Shown: positions 25,827 through 34,864, counted from the first letter of the stretch. The stretch is 64,000 nucleotides of DNA from Streptomyces sp. NBC_00576 (GCF_036345175.1 NZ_CP107780.1:8990001-9054000); one strand, 5' to 3'. The notes: a model not told the origin generated them from the sequence alone. Numbers and translations: made by a program.

Positions 25827-26831
25827 TCACTCCTCCGGGGAGTCCTCGTCGTCCGTGCTCGGCAGCTGTGGTGGCTTCGGCGGCTGCGGTTTCGGGCGGC
25901 CGGACGGGTTGTCCCGGAGGTACGACGCGCTGTCCGTGCCGTCCGCGGTGGCGTGGCCGCCGGGGGCCGGGCCAGGGCCCGCCGGGCCGGTGCCGTCGCG
26001 GCGGCGCAGATAGCGTTCGAACTCGCGGGCGATCGCCTCGCCTGTCGCCTCGGGCAGCTCGGCGGTGTCCCGCGCCTCCTCCAGCGTCTGCACGTACTCG
26101 GCGACCTCGCTGTCCTCGGCGGCCAGCTGGTCCACGCCCACCTGCCAGGCACGCGCGTCCTCGGGCAGCTCGCCCAGCGGGATGCGGATGTCGATCAGGT
26201 CCTCCAGCCGGTTCAGGAGGGCCAGCGTCGCCTTCGGGTTGGGCGGCTGTGACACATAGTGCGGGACGGCCGCCCACAGTGACACCGCCGGTACGCCCGC
26301 GTGCGTGCACGCCTCCTGGAGGATGCCGACGATGCCCGTGGGGCCCTCGTACTTGGTTTCCTCCAGATCCATCCGCTGGGCCAGATCCGCGTCGGACGTG
26401 ACCCCGCTGACCGGAACCGGACGGGTGTGCGGGGTGTCGCCGAGCAGGGCGCCCAGGACCACCACCAGCTCCACACCCAGCTCGTGCGCGAAGCCCAGCA
26501 GCTCGTTGCAGAACGAGCGCCAGCGCATCGACGGCTCGATGCCTCTGACCAGCACGAGGTCACGGGGCTTGTCGCCGCCGACCCTGACCACGGACAGCCT
26601 GGTCGTCGGCCAGGTGATCTTGCGTACGCCGCCGTCCAGCCACACGGTGGGGCGGTTTACCTGGAAGTCGTAGTAGTCCTCGGCGTCGAGCGCCGCGAAC
26701 ACCTCGCCCTTCCATTCCCTGTCCAGATGCGCGACTGCGCTGGAAGCGGCGTCGCCGGCGTCGTTCCAACCCTCGAACGCGGCCACCATGACTGGGTCGA
26801 TCAGCTCGGGTACCCCCTCCAGCTCGATCAC
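25827..26831 (-). CDS. PAC2 family protein (proteasome-assembly-chaperone-like fold)
   Basis: A 334-residue protein. Its start (VIELEGVPELIDPVMVAAF) and EGWNDAGDAAS are diagnostic of the actinobacterial PAC2/DUF75 family, with KITWPTTRLSVVRVGG and LVVVLGALLGDTPHTRPVPV in the core. The last ~60 residues are Pro/Asp-rich and disordered. The GTG at 26831 follows AAGGAGG at 6-bp spacing, so an upstream in-frame ATG at 26867 is rejected. The fold is shared with eukaryotic 20S assembly chaperones; whether this protein acts on the actinobacterial proteasome is unproven. Confidence 0.88.
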   Translation of the reverse strand: MIELEGVPELIDPVMVAAFEGWNDAGDAASSAVAHLDREWKGEVFAALDAEDYYDFQVNRPTVWLDGGVRKITWPTTRLSVVRVGGDKPRDLVLVRGIEPSMRWRSFCNELLGFAHELGVELVVVLGALLGDTPHTRPVPVSGVTSDADLAQRMDLEETKYEGPTGIVGILQEACTHAGVPAVSLWAAVPHYVSQPPNPKATLALLNRLEDLIDIRIPLGELPEDARAWQVGVDQLAAEDSEVAEYVQTLEEARDTAELPEATGEAIAREFERYLRRRDGTGPAGPGPAPGGHATADGTDSASYLRDNPSGRPKPQPPKPPQLPSTDDEDSPEE

Positions 26832-26973
26832 CCAGCGCCTCCTTCCGACGTGCCCTCGCTTGACCACCCAACCTTACGGCGTGCGGCGGGGGCGCCCGCA
26901 GCCCCCTTGCACGGGGGAGTGAACGGATCACTGCCCCGATAGAGACCCCGGAACACCACCGCCGGAGATACGG

Positions 26974-27645
26974 CTAGAGGGTCGACCTCAGCCACTGCTC
27001 CACGCTCGCGATATGCACCGTCGCCCACGACCGTGCCGCCTCCGCGTCCCGGTCGCGCAGGGCGCCCAGGATCGCCCGGTGCTCGTGCAGGGTGCGGCTG
27101 ACCGCGTCCTCCTGGGTCAGACCGCGCCAGATCCGGGCCCGAGTGGTCGGCCCCGACAGACCGTCGAGGAGGGAACAGAGCACCGAGTTGCCGGAGCTCT
27201 GCACGATCCCCCGGTGGAACTCCAGGTCGGCGGCGACCAGTTCCTCCACCGACGGCTCCCCGCCCAGCCGCTCCAACTGGGCGAACAGCGCGTCCAGTTG
27301 CTGCTCGCTGATACGCGCCGCCGCCATCGCGGTGGCGGCCGGCTCCAGGATGCGGCGTACGGCCAGGAATTCCAGGACGGTGTCGTCGCGGTGGAAGTCG
27401 ACGACGAAACTCATCGCTTCCAGCAGGAGCTGGGGGTCCAGGCTGGTGACGTAGGTGCCGTCGCCCTGCCGTACGTCGAGGATCCGGATGAGCGACAGGG
27501 CGCGCACCGCCTCGCGCAGTGAGTTGCGGGAGAGTCCGAGTTCGGCGGCCAGCTCGCTCTCCTTGGGCAGCCGGTCGCCGGGGCGCAGCGACCCGGAGAC
27601 GATCATTCCCTTGATCTTTTCGATCGCCTCGTCGGTGACTGCCAT
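26974..27645 (-). CDS. GntR/FadR-type transcriptional regulator with FCD domain
   Basis: A 223-residue repressor-type regulator. Residues ~1-70 are a GntR winged helix (IKGMIVSGSLRPGDRLPKE, ELGLSRNSLREAVRAL, GDGTYV). Residues ~85-215 are an all-helical FCD ligand domain whose metal-binding residues are suggested by DLEFHRGIV and LHEHRAIL. The ATG at 27645 follows GGGAGG at about 7 bp; an upstream ATG at 27672 falls inside a perfect palindrome (27667-27681) that is probably its own operator. FCD regulators sense small organic acids or sugars. The position beside the nucleoside/thioribose island makes those genes candidate targets. Confidence 0.88.
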   Translation of the reverse strand: MAVTDEAIEKIKGMIVSGSLRPGDRLPKESELAAELGLSRNSLREAVRALSLIRILDVRQGDGTYVTSLDPQLLLEAMSFVVDFHRDDTVLEFLAVRRILEPAATAMAAARISEQQLDALFAQLERLGGEPSVEELVAADLEFHRGIVQSSGNSVLCSLLDGLSGPTTRARIWRGLTQEDAVSRTLHEHRAILGALRDRDAEAARSWATVHIASVEQWLRSTL

Positions 27646-27666
27646 GGCGGGCCTCCCTGGTGGTTC

Positions 27667-27681
27667 AGACATCCGATGTCT
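27667..27681. promoter_or_regulatory. Candidate GntR/FCD operator
   Basis: AGACATCCGATGTCT is a perfect 7-1-7 inverted repeat 22 bp upstream of the regulator's start codon, the size and position expected for autoregulation. Confidence 0.6.
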
Positions 27682-27856
27682 CAGGCCATTATGGGGGTTC
27701 AGTGGGCTGAACGGGGCACAAAATACGATGTCAGCCCGTACGAGGGTGCCCTATGGGTGGCCGGAACGATACCCGCGTGCTGCTGGTTCGGCAGCAAGTT
27801 CGGGTGGCGGCCCGGCAGTCCGTACGGATGTCGGGCCGGCCGCCCTCACAGGTGGG

Positions 27857-29170
27857 TCAGGCAAGTGCTTCCAGGTCCGCGAGCGCGGTGGCCTCGTCGA
27901 GGGTGGTGAGGGTCCGGTTCCGCATCAGTACCCTGCCGTCCACGACGGTGTCCCGGACGTCCGCCGAGTGCGCCGCGTACGCGAGCGTCGACCAGGCGTC
28001 GTGCCGGGGCCGCAGATGCGGGGCGCTGAGGTCGAGCACGATCAGGTCGGCCCGCTTGCCCACCTCCAGGGAGCCCAGCCGGTCGCCCAGGCCCAGCGCC
28101 TTCGCGCCCTCGACGGTCGCCATGCGTACGGCCTGTTCGGCGCCGACGGCCGTGGGGTCGCCGCCCGCCTTGTGCACGAGGGCCGCCTGCCGCACCGCCC
28201 CCAGCACGTCCAGCGTGTTGGAGCTGACGGCCCCGTCCGTGCCGAGCCCGACGGTCACACCGGCGCTGAGCAGCCGGGGAACGGGCGCGATACCGCAGCC
28301 GAGCTTCAGGTTCGAGACGGGACAGTGGGCGACGGACGTGCCGGTGCGGGCCAGCGCCGCGATCTCCGGGCCGGTCAGGTCCACGGCGTGGGCCAGCAGC
28401 AGGTCGGGGCCGAGCAGTCCGAGCGAGTCGAGGAGTTCCACGGGGCGCTTGCCGTACCGCACCTCGACGGTGGCGACCTCGGTCGCGTTCTCGGAGGCGT
28501 GGATGTGCAGCAGGGCGCCGAACTCTCTCGCCAGGGCAGCGATCTCGACGAGCTGCTCGGGGGAGAGGGTGTAGGTGGAGTGCGCGAAGAGGATCGGGCG
28601 GTGGCCGGGTCGGGGGGCACCGCGGGCGGCCAGGTCCTGCCGGGCCCATGCCAGCCGGTCCTCGTAGGCGATGCGGTCGGGCGGTTCCGGTACGTCCATG
28701 AAGGTGGGGCCGGTGTGCAGCCGCCAGCCCGTCTCGCGCGCCGCCTGTTCGGCCGCCTTGTGGAACCAGTACATGTCGAGCGCGGAGGTCACCCCGGACC
28801 GTACGCTCTCGGCGACCGCGACCCGGACCGCCGCCGCCACGTTCTGCGGCGACAGCAGCTGGGCCTCCCACTTCAGCACGCGCTCCAGGAAGCCCTGGAG
28901 GGTGACGTCGTCGGCCCGGCCGCGCAGGAGCGTCATCGCGAGATGCGTGTGCGTGTTGACCAGGCCGGGGAGGACCAGGCAGTTCGAGGCGTCAAGGGAC
29001 TCGTCGGCTGTGAACCGGGTTGTCAGCTCCGCGGCCGGTCCGACGGCGACGATCTCGCCGTCCCGTACGGCAACCGCGCCGTCCGGTACGACGGTTCCGG
29101 CCTCGTCCACGGTGAGGACGTCACCGCCGTGCACCAGCAGGTCGATCCGCTCACTCGGCTGCCCGCTCAT
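27857..29170 (-). CDS. Amidohydrolase, 5'-methylthioadenosine/S-adenosylhomocysteine deaminase type
   Basis: A 437-residue metal-dependent deaminase. Motifs of the SsnA/MtaD group are present: PGLVNTHTHLAMTLLRG gives the first two metal His, ILFAHSTYT and LLHIHASEN the next, AHAVDLTG another, and LGTDGAVSSN the catalytic Asp. Enzymes of this family convert MTA or SAH to the inosine form. The ATG at 29170 overlaps the stop of the nucleoside phosphorylase gene (ATGA), so it is the last gene of a five-gene operon. With the phosphorylase, it could turn MTA into methylthioinosine and then methylthioribose-1-phosphate. Guanine or 8-oxoguanine deamination is the main alternative. Confidence 0.8.
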   Translation of the reverse strand: MSGQPSERIDLLVHGGDVLTVDEAGTVVPDGAVAVRDGEIVAVGPAAELTTRFTADESLDASNCLVLPGLVNTHTHLAMTLLRGRADDVTLQGFLERVLKWEAQLLSPQNVAAAVRVAVAESVRSGVTSALDMYWFHKAAEQAARETGWRLHTGPTFMDVPEPPDRIAYEDRLAWARQDLAARGAPRPGHRPILFAHSTYTLSPEQLVEIAALAREFGALLHIHASENATEVATVEVRYGKRPVELLDSLGLLGPDLLLAHAVDLTGPEIAALARTGTSVAHCPVSNLKLGCGIAPVPRLLSAGVTVGLGTDGAVSSNTLDVLGAVRQAALVHKAGGDPTAVGAEQAVRMATVEGAKALGLGDRLGSLEVGKRADLIVLDLSAPHLRPRHDAWSTLAYAAHSADVRDTVVDGRVLMRNRTLTTLDEATALADLEALA

Positions 29171-29949
29171 GCGAGGGGCTCCTCGTCCTCGGCGGCTTCG
29201 GCCTCCGCCAGCAGGCGCAGCGCCTCCAGCGACACGACAGCGCCGCGTTCGACGCCCTCGGCCACGATCTCCCGGTGCGGGTCGTAGCGACCTGTCGACA
29301 AGGGCGCGGTCTCGTCGACGAGTTCGTCGGCGTTCGCCCCGTCGATGACCACCACGCCGCCCGCGACCAGTCCGCGCAGCGAGGCCGTCACCAGGAGTGC
29401 GCTCAACTCCATCTCGATGGCGGCGAGTCCGGCGCCCTCGTAGGAGAAGAGGGGGAGCAGACCGGGCTGGAAGGCGGCCCGCGTCCACACGATGCCCCGG
29501 TGGTGCGGGGCGCCCGCGTCGCGCGCCGCCCGCTGGAGCGCGAGCACCGCCTCGGGGGCGGACACCGCCGGGTACTCCGGGGGCAGCAACTGCTGGGTGA
29601 CACCGTCGTCCCGGACGGCCGCCTCCGCGATGACGAGGTCGCCGTCGCCGATCCCCGGCTTCATCGCACCGGCCGTACCGAACCGAAGGAAGATCCGCAC
29701 ACCGGCGTCGGCCAGCTCCTGGAACAGCAGAATGGCACCCGGGGCGCCCACCCCGTGCGAGGCGACCAGCACCGGCACGCCCTTCCAACTCCCCGTGAAC
29801 ACACGGTATTCACGGTGGTACGACACCTCCTGTGCGCCCTCCAGCTTGGCGCCGACGAGAGCGGCGCGCAGCGGGTCGCCGACGACCAGCGCGCGCGGCG
29901 GCAGCCCCGTGCGGGGTATTCGGGTGACGGGCAACAGGTCCTGCGTCAT
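29167..29949 (-). CDS. Nucleoside phosphorylase (PNP/UDP family)
   Basis: A 260-residue phosphorylase of the hexameric DeoD/Udp type. RALVVGDPLRA is the N-terminal phosphate-loop region, VLVASHGVGAPGAILLFQEL and LRFGTAGAM are core motifs with the phosphate-binding Arg, AIEMELSALLVTA gives the ribose-binding Met-Glu, and VVVIDGANAD corresponds to the loop that holds the base-interacting residue. It splits a nucleoside with phosphate into base and ribose-1-phosphate. The start overlaps the upstream permease stop (ATGA), and the stop overlaps the deaminase start. Base specificity is not fixed by the sequence; methylthioinosine, inosine or uridine are all possible. Confidence 0.82.
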   Translation of the reverse strand: MTQDLLPVTRIPRTGLPPRALVVGDPLRAALVGAKLEGAQEVSYHREYRVFTGSWKGVPVLVASHGVGAPGAILLFQELADAGVRIFLRFGTAGAMKPGIGDGDLVIAEAAVRDDGVTQQLLPPEYPAVSAPEAVLALQRAARDAGAPHHRGIVWTRAAFQPGLLPLFSYEGAGLAAIEMELSALLVTASLRGLVAGGVVVIDGANADELVDETAPLSTGRYDPHREIVAEGVERGAVVSLEALRLLAEAEAAEDEEPLA

Positions 29950-30836
29950 GAAACGGCTCCGGTGGAAGTGGACGTGGAAGGGGACGTGGAAGGAGTACGG
30001 CGACGGCGGCGGGCCGTCGTGAGGAAGAGGGCGCCGAGCGTGACGACGTACGGCGCGGCGTCGGTCGCCTGCTGCGGCAGACCGAGGCCCTGGAGACGGA
30101 AGCCGGCTGCCTCCGCGAGGCCGAACAGCAGTGCCGCCAGCAGTACGCCGAGCGGCAGCGCACGGCCGAGCATGACCGCGACGACAGCGATCCAGCCGCG
30201 TCCCGCCGTCATGTTCTCGGAGAACAACGTGACGTTGCCGAGGGCGAGTTGGGCCCCCGCGAGCCCGCACAGCACACCGGACACCAGCACCGCCCCGTAC
30301 TGGTACCTGACCGGGCTCACGCCGAGCGTGGCCGCCGCGTCCGGTGCCTCGCCGACCCCGCGCAGCCTGAGCCCCCACACATGCCTGGACAGCACGAGCG
30401 CGGCCACACCGACCGCCGCCCACGCGAGATACGCGAGCGGCGAGAAGCCACCGGCCAACGGCAGCCCGGCCAGTGACGGATCGTCAAAAGTGCCCTGCAC
30501 ACCGAAGACGGTACGGAGGAGGAAGCTGGTCAGGCCAACTGCCAGGAGATTCAGGGCGATTCCCAGCACCACCGCGTCCCCGCGCAGGGTCACCGCACCC
30601 ACGGCCAGGATCAGTGAGTACGCGGCGGAGGCGAGCGCCGCCGCCAGTACGCCGAGCCAGGGGCTGCCGGTGAACCAGCTCGTGGCCACGGCGGTGAAGC
30701 AGCCCATCAGCATCATGCCTTCGAGGCCGATGTTGAAGACACCCGCCCGTTCACAGATCGCCCCGCCGAGCGCGGCCAGCAGGATGGGCGTCAGCGCGCG
30801 CAGCGCCGACATGAGGAGATCGGAGTCGAAGAACAT
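29946..30836 (-). CDS. Nucleoside ABC transporter permease (second)
   Basis: A 296-residue integral membrane protein with about nine helices, of the branched-chain/ribose permease superfamily as used by BMP-type nucleoside importers. ALGGAICERAGVFNIGLEGMMLMG is the conserved permease signature (here split as ALGGAICERAG, VFNIGLEGMMLMG). The start codon overlaps the upstream permease stop (TGATG). The C-terminus is a Thr/Ser/Arg-rich tail. It pairs with the 369-residue permease upstream to form the channel. Confidence 0.85.
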   Translation of the reverse strand: MFFDSDLLMSALRALTPILLAALGGAICERAGVFNIGLEGMMLMGCFTAVATSWFTGSPWLGVLAAALASAAYSLILAVGAVTLRGDAVVLGIALNLLAVGLTSFLLRTVFGVQGTFDDPSLAGLPLAGGFSPLAYLAWAAVGVAALVLSRHVWGLRLRGVGEAPDAAATLGVSPVRYQYGAVLVSGVLCGLAGAQLALGNVTLFSENMTAGRGWIAVVAVMLGRALPLGVLLAALLFGLAEAAGFRLQGLGLPQQATDAAPYVVTLGALFLTTARRRRRTPSTSPSTSTSTGAVS

Positions 30837-31945
30837 CAGACCAACTCCCCTTGCGGGCTTTGTGAGCCTTGCGAACCTTGCGGGACGGACTTGTCGTGGC
30901 GTTTGCGGGGGAAGCGCGGGAAGCGCAGTCGGGCCGCCAGGAACACGATCACGATCGCTTGGAGCACCTGGGTCAGCTCGCGCGGCACTTCGGTCGTCCG
31001 CTCCATCGACAGGCCGCCCACTTGCAGCATGGCGAAGAAGAAGGAGGCGAGGACCGTGCCGACAGGCGCGGCGGCCGCCAGCAGGGCCGCCGTCAGACCC
31101 GTCCAGGTGTAGCCGGACGCGGTGAGCGAGCCGTCGAGGAAACGGTAGGGGAAGCTCAACACGCCTATGGCGCCCACGAGTCCGGCCAGTGCGCCCGACA
31201 TCGCCATCAGCCGCAGGGTCAAGCCTTTGCGCTCGACGCCCGCGTAGGCGGCGAAGCGGGCGCCCAGGCCGGTCATCCGCATCTCGTAGCCGAACGAGGT
31301 GCGCCGGTCGGTGAACCAGTACGCGGCGGCGGCCACGAGGACCAGCAGCAGCCCGACCGTCACGGTCGACGAACCGAACGTGGGCAGCGCGACCCCGGCC
31401 GGCAGCTGCCGGGTCTGGGGGAGGCTGGAGCCCGGTTCCTTGAGCGGGTAGCGGGCCAGGTAGGAGGCGAAGGACGCCGCCGGATAGCTGAGCAGCAGAC
31501 TGCTGACCAGTAGCGGTACGCCGAACCGGTTCTCGCACAGGGCGGCCAGGGCCGCGTAACCGGCACCGGCCGCCATGCCCGCGAGCAACGCGAGGACGAC
31601 GGTGAGCGGCGCGGGCAGCGGTGAGTACAGTCCCGTCACGGCCGCTGCCATCCCGCCGAGCACCAACTGGCCGTCCCCACCCAGGTTGATGAGCCCGGCG
31701 CGCAACGGCACGGCCAGCGCGAGGGCCAGGCCCAGCACACTCGTCAGGGTGGTCAGCGTCGACCCGATGCCGTCGGCGCCGAGCGAACCGCTGAGCACCG
31801 CGCCGTACGCGGCGACCGGATCGGCGCCGGTCCCGAGGAGGAACAGGGCGCCGATGGCGACCCCGGCGAGCACCGAGAAGGCGACGGGGGAGCGGAGAGC
31901 TTTCAGTATGTGGGCTATTGGTGATATTTGAGGTTTTTGTTCCAT
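30836..31945 (-). CDS. Nucleoside ABC transporter permease (first)
   Basis: A 369-residue membrane protein with about ten helices. VPLRAGLINLGGDGQLVLGGM is the family signature (the interior of LRAGLINLGGDGQLVLG). The N-terminal residues (MEQKPQISPIAH) are encoded by a locally AT-rich patch, unusual here. The start lies 1 bp after the ATPase stop (TGACATG). The C-terminal 30 residues are hydrophilic with SQG repeats. It is part of a BMP-type importer whose closest functional models move purine nucleosides. Confidence 0.85.
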   Translation of the reverse strand: MEQKPQISPIAHILKALRSPVAFSVLAGVAIGALFLLGTGADPVAAYGAVLSGSLGADGIGSTLTTLTSVLGLALALAVPLRAGLINLGGDGQLVLGGMAAAVTGLYSPLPAPLTVVLALLAGMAAGAGYAALAALCENRFGVPLLVSSLLLSYPAASFASYLARYPLKEPGSSLPQTRQLPAGVALPTFGSSTVTVGLLLVLVAAAAYWFTDRRTSFGYEMRMTGLGARFAAYAGVERKGLTLRLMAMSGALAGLVGAIGVLSFPYRFLDGSLTASGYTWTGLTAALLAAAAPVGTVLASFFFAMLQVGGLSMERTTEVPRELTQVLQAIVIVFLAARLRFPRFPRKRHDKSVPQGSQGSQSPQGELV

Positions 31946-31946
31946 G

Positions 31947-33497
31947 TCAGTCTCCGACCTCCACCGGGACCGGGGGAGCCGAGCTGTCGGTGCCGCCGGC
32001 CATCGCGAGCCCGAGTGTCCGCTCGTCCGCCTCGGCCTTCGGGTACGACGCCGTCACGCGGCCCTCGTACATCACCAGGACCCGGTCCGCGAGCCCCCTG
32101 ATCTCGCTCAGCTCGGCCGAGACGAGCAGGACGGCGTGGCCGGCGTCGCGGTAGGCGATCAGCTGGTCGTGGATGTTCTGGACGGCGCCGATGTCGACCC
32201 CGCGCGTGGGCTGCTCCACGAGCAACAGCGGGGCGCCGTGGGCGAGTTCACGCCCGATGAGCAGCTTCTGCAGGTTGCCGCCGGACAGCGAGGACGCTGG
32301 CACCTCCGGGGAGGCCGCCTTGATGCCGAAGCGTTCGATCAGGCGCCGCGCGTGACCTCGTACAGCGGCCGGGGGAAGCAGTCCGCGTGCGGACAGCGAC
32401 GTACGGTGGTGGCCCATCGCCAGGTTGTCCGCCACCGACGCGGCCGGCGCCGTACCGACGGCGTGACGGTCCTCGGGGACGTACGCGAGGCCCTTGGCGC
32501 GGCGTTCGGTCGCAGAGGCGTGCGTGATGTCGTCGCCGAGCAGGGCGACCCGGCCCGAGGTGACCGGACGGAGTCCGGCCAGTGCCTCCACCAGCTCGCC
32601 CTGGCCGTTGCCCGCGACGCCCGCGATACCGACGATCTCCCCTGCCCGGACGGCGAGTTGGACGTCCCGTACGCCGTCCGTGGCGAGGCCGGTGACGTCC
32701 AGGATCACCTCGCCCGGGGTGCCCGGAGCGTGGACGCGGTCGAGTTCCACGGCGCGGCCGGTCATCGCGGCGGCGATCTCGGCGGCGGACGTCTCGGCGG
32801 TGACCAGCCGGGCGACGACTCGGCCGTCCCGCAGCACCGTGACGTTGTCGCTGCCTTCGAGGACCTCGCGCAGTTTGTGCGTGACCAGGATGACCGTACG
32901 ACCCTGTGCGGCAAGGGACTTGAGGACTGCGAACAGGGCGTCCGCCTCGGCGGGCGTCAGGACGGCGGTCGGCTCGTCGAGAATGAGCGTCCGGGCTCCG
33001 CGATGCAGCAGCTTCAGGATTTCGACGCGCTGGCGCAACCCGACGGGCAGGTCACCGACCCGGGCGTCCGGATCGACCACGAGGCCGTGCTCCTCGGCCA
33101 GTTCACGCACTCGGCGGCGGGCCGCGCCCCGGTCCACCAGGCCGAAACGGCGCGGCTCGGCGGCGTACACCACGTTCTCGGCGACCGTCAGCGAGTCGAA
33201 CAACTTGAAGCTCTGGTGGACCATGCCGAGCCCGGCGGCCATCGCGTCGCCGGGGTCGGAGAACGCGACCTCGCGGCCGTCGACCCGAACCGAACCGGCG
33301 TCCGGGCGCTCCATCCCGTACAGGACCGACATGAGCGTCGACTTGCCGGCGCCGTTCTCGCCCATCAGGGCGTGGATCTCGCCGCGCCGGACGGTCAGGT
33401 CGACGGCGTCATTGGCGAGCGTGCCGGGGAACCGCTTGGTGATTCCCCGGAGCTCGACGGCCGCCGCCTCTGCTTCAGCTGGCGGCGGCGGGGTCAT
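31947..33497 (-). CDS. Nucleoside ABC transporter ATP-binding protein (double NBD)
   Basis: A 516-residue fusion of two nucleotide-binding domains, as in RbsA/NupA-type importers. The first domain has Walker A GENGAGKST, Q-loop MVHQSFKL and Walker B LILDEPTAVL. The second keeps GVAGNGQGE, PEDRHAVG, LSGGNLQKLLIGREL and LVEQPTRGVD. The second Walker A has lost the GKS residues and its Walker B ends in Gln instead of Glu, which is usual for this class because only one site is strongly catalytic. It overlaps the lipoprotein gene by 23 bp. Confidence 0.9.
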   Translation of the reverse strand: MTPPPPAEAEAAAVELRGITKRFPGTLANDAVDLTVRRGEIHALMGENGAGKSTLMSVLYGMERPDAGSVRVDGREVAFSDPGDAMAAGLGMVHQSFKLFDSLTVAENVVYAAEPRRFGLVDRGAARRRVRELAEEHGLVVDPDARVGDLPVGLRQRVEILKLLHRGARTLILDEPTAVLTPAEADALFAVLKSLAAQGRTVILVTHKLREVLEGSDNVTVLRDGRVVARLVTAETSAAEIAAAMTGRAVELDRVHAPGTPGEVILDVTGLATDGVRDVQLAVRAGEIVGIAGVAGNGQGELVEALAGLRPVTSGRVALLGDDITHASATERRAKGLAYVPEDRHAVGTAPAASVADNLAMGHHRTSLSARGLLPPAAVRGHARRLIERFGIKAASPEVPASSLSGGNLQKLLIGRELAHGAPLLLVEQPTRGVDIGAVQNIHDQLIAYRDAGHAVLLVSAELSEIRGLADRVLVMYEGRVTASYPKAEADERTLGLAMAGGTDSSAPPVPVEVGD

Positions 33498-34527
33498 CGA
33501 CCGTCAGCTTCTCGGACACGATCTGGTCGCGCAGCGCCTCGACCTTCTTCAGGACCTCGGGGTGCTTCGCGATCACGCACTGGGACGAGTCGACGCCCTT
33601 CTCCAGTCCCGTGAGGCTGATGCCGCCCTCCTTCAGGCCGTACGACGTGGTCGTGCCCGTCTGACCGGCGAGGACCTGCTCGACGCCCTTCTCCACGGCG
33701 ATGTCCGTGCGCTTGATCACATTGTCGACGACCGTCCCGGGCGCCGAGGGGCACTGGTTGACGTCGACGCCGTACGCGAACGCGCCCTTCGCCTTCGCCG
33801 CCTCGAACACGCCGTAGTTGCCGGCCGCGGCGGCCGCCATCAGCTGGTCGTAGCCCTTGGCGAGCAGGTCGTTCGCCTGCTCCTTGGCGCGCGCCGAGTC
33901 GTCGAACGGGGACTGGCCGCCGACGAAGCGGGTACCGGTCTGCGTCTTCGGCGCGACCTGCTGGGCACCGGCCGCGAACGGGTCGCTGAAGCGGCGGAAC
34001 ACGGGCGTGTCCAGCACGTCCACCGCGCCGACCTTGCCGCTCTTGCTCAGCAGCCCCGCCTCGGCGCCCGCGAGGAAGACGCCCTCGTGCTCGCGGAAGA
34101 CCCCGCAGCTGACGTTGGCGAACGCCTTCGTCGTGCACGCGTCGATCATCAGGAACTGCTGCTTCGGGTGCGCCTCGGCCTGCTGCGCGACCAGGTCCGC
34201 GAACTCGAAGCCGACCAGCACGACGAGATCGGGCGCCGCGTCGACGGCGGCCTGCACGTTCTGCTGCTGGGAGGCGGTGTCGGTGGACTCGAACACCTTC
34301 TCGGTCCCGTTGTGTGCCTTAGCGGCGGCCTTGACGCCGGTCACCGCCAGCTTGAGGAACTCGTTCTGCCCGACGGCGTCCGGCGTGACGAGCGTGAACG
34401 ACGCGCTGCCCGCACTGCTGTCGGAGGAGGCGTCGTCCTTCGCGGCGGCGTTGCAGGCGCTGACACCGGCGACGAGCAGCGCGGTCATGGCGGCGAGCGG
34501 GAGCGTACGACGGGATCTGCGAGTCAT
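33475..34527 (-). CDS. BMP-family nucleoside-binding lipoprotein
   Basis: A 350-residue substrate-binding lipoprotein of the BmpA/PnrA family. Residues 1-24 are a lipoprotein signal with the lipobox VSAC (Cys25), then a Ser/Asp-rich tether. The binding protein shows APDLVVLVGFEFAD, FLMIDACTTKAF, GVFREHEGVFLAGAEAGLLS and AYGVDVNQCPSAPG, all typical of the BMP family. It delivers purine-type nucleosides to the permeases encoded downstream. The ATG at 34527 follows GGAAGG. The gene heads the transport/salvage operon and is preceded by a 21-codon leader ORF. Confidence 0.88.
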   Translation of the reverse strand: MTRRSRRTLPLAAMTALLVAGVSACNAAAKDDASSDSSAGSASFTLVTPDAVGQNEFLKLAVTGVKAAAKAHNGTEKVFESTDTASQQQNVQAAVDAAPDLVVLVGFEFADLVAQQAEAHPKQQFLMIDACTTKAFANVSCGVFREHEGVFLAGAEAGLLSKSGKVGAVDVLDTPVFRRFSDPFAAGAQQVAPKTQTGTRFVGGQSPFDDSARAKEQANDLLAKGYDQLMAAAAAGNYGVFEAAKAKGAFAYGVDVNQCPSAPGTVVDNVIKRTDIAVEKGVEQVLAGQTGTTTSYGLKEGGISLTGLEKGVDSSQCVIAKHPEVLKKVEALRDQIVSEKLTVDDPAAAS

Positions 34528-34574
34528 CGGGGGACCTTCCGGAGGCACGTACGGCACAGCCCGCGCTCTGCGCT

Positions 34575-34654
34575 GAGCACGAGAGGGGGCGAGAGAGGAG
34601 GAAGCGGGAGAGTGGGAAGGGCGGGACGGAACGGGGGACGCCGAGGGGGACGGG
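34575..34654 (-). promoter_or_regulatory. C-rich, G-poor transcript segment, possible Rho-entry site
   Basis: Read on the minus strand, this stretch between the leader-ORF stop and the lipoprotein start is an almost pure C/T tract (CCCTTCCCACTCTCCCGC, CTTCCTCCTCTCTCGCCCC) with very few G. In a 70% GC genome that composition is striking and matches what Rho needs to load. This is inference from composition only. Confidence 0.4.
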
Positions 34655-34720
34655 TCAGCGTCGACAGCCGTCGCTCGCACACCGGCCATGGTCGAGGAAG
34701 CGGCGCATGGTGAGCAGCAC
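34655..34720 (-). CDS. Short leader peptide with two Cys codons
   Basis: A 21-codon ORF: GTG at 34720-34718, TGA at 34657-34655. It starts MLLTMRRFLDH and has Cys14 and Cys19 in a C-terminal part RCASDGCRR. AAGGAGG lies 4 bp upstream, a stronger ribosome site than most genes in the window have. It ends 127 bp before the BMP lipoprotein start. Its size, Cys placement and position match actinobacterial leader peptides that control sulfur genes by attenuation. A second possible start is the in-frame ATG at 34708. Confidence 0.55.
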   Translation of the reverse strand: MLLTMRRFLDHGRCASDGCRR

Positions 34721-34864
34721 GCGTCCTCCTTCACATGGGCCCTACGGGTGCGGGTGCTGGACTCTAACACCGGACTTCGGCCACCGGCCCAGCTGTCTCG
34801 AACTGTGGTTCTCCGAGGTCATGTACGGTGTCGCGCACCGCCGGAACTTCAGGAGCGTCCCGCT

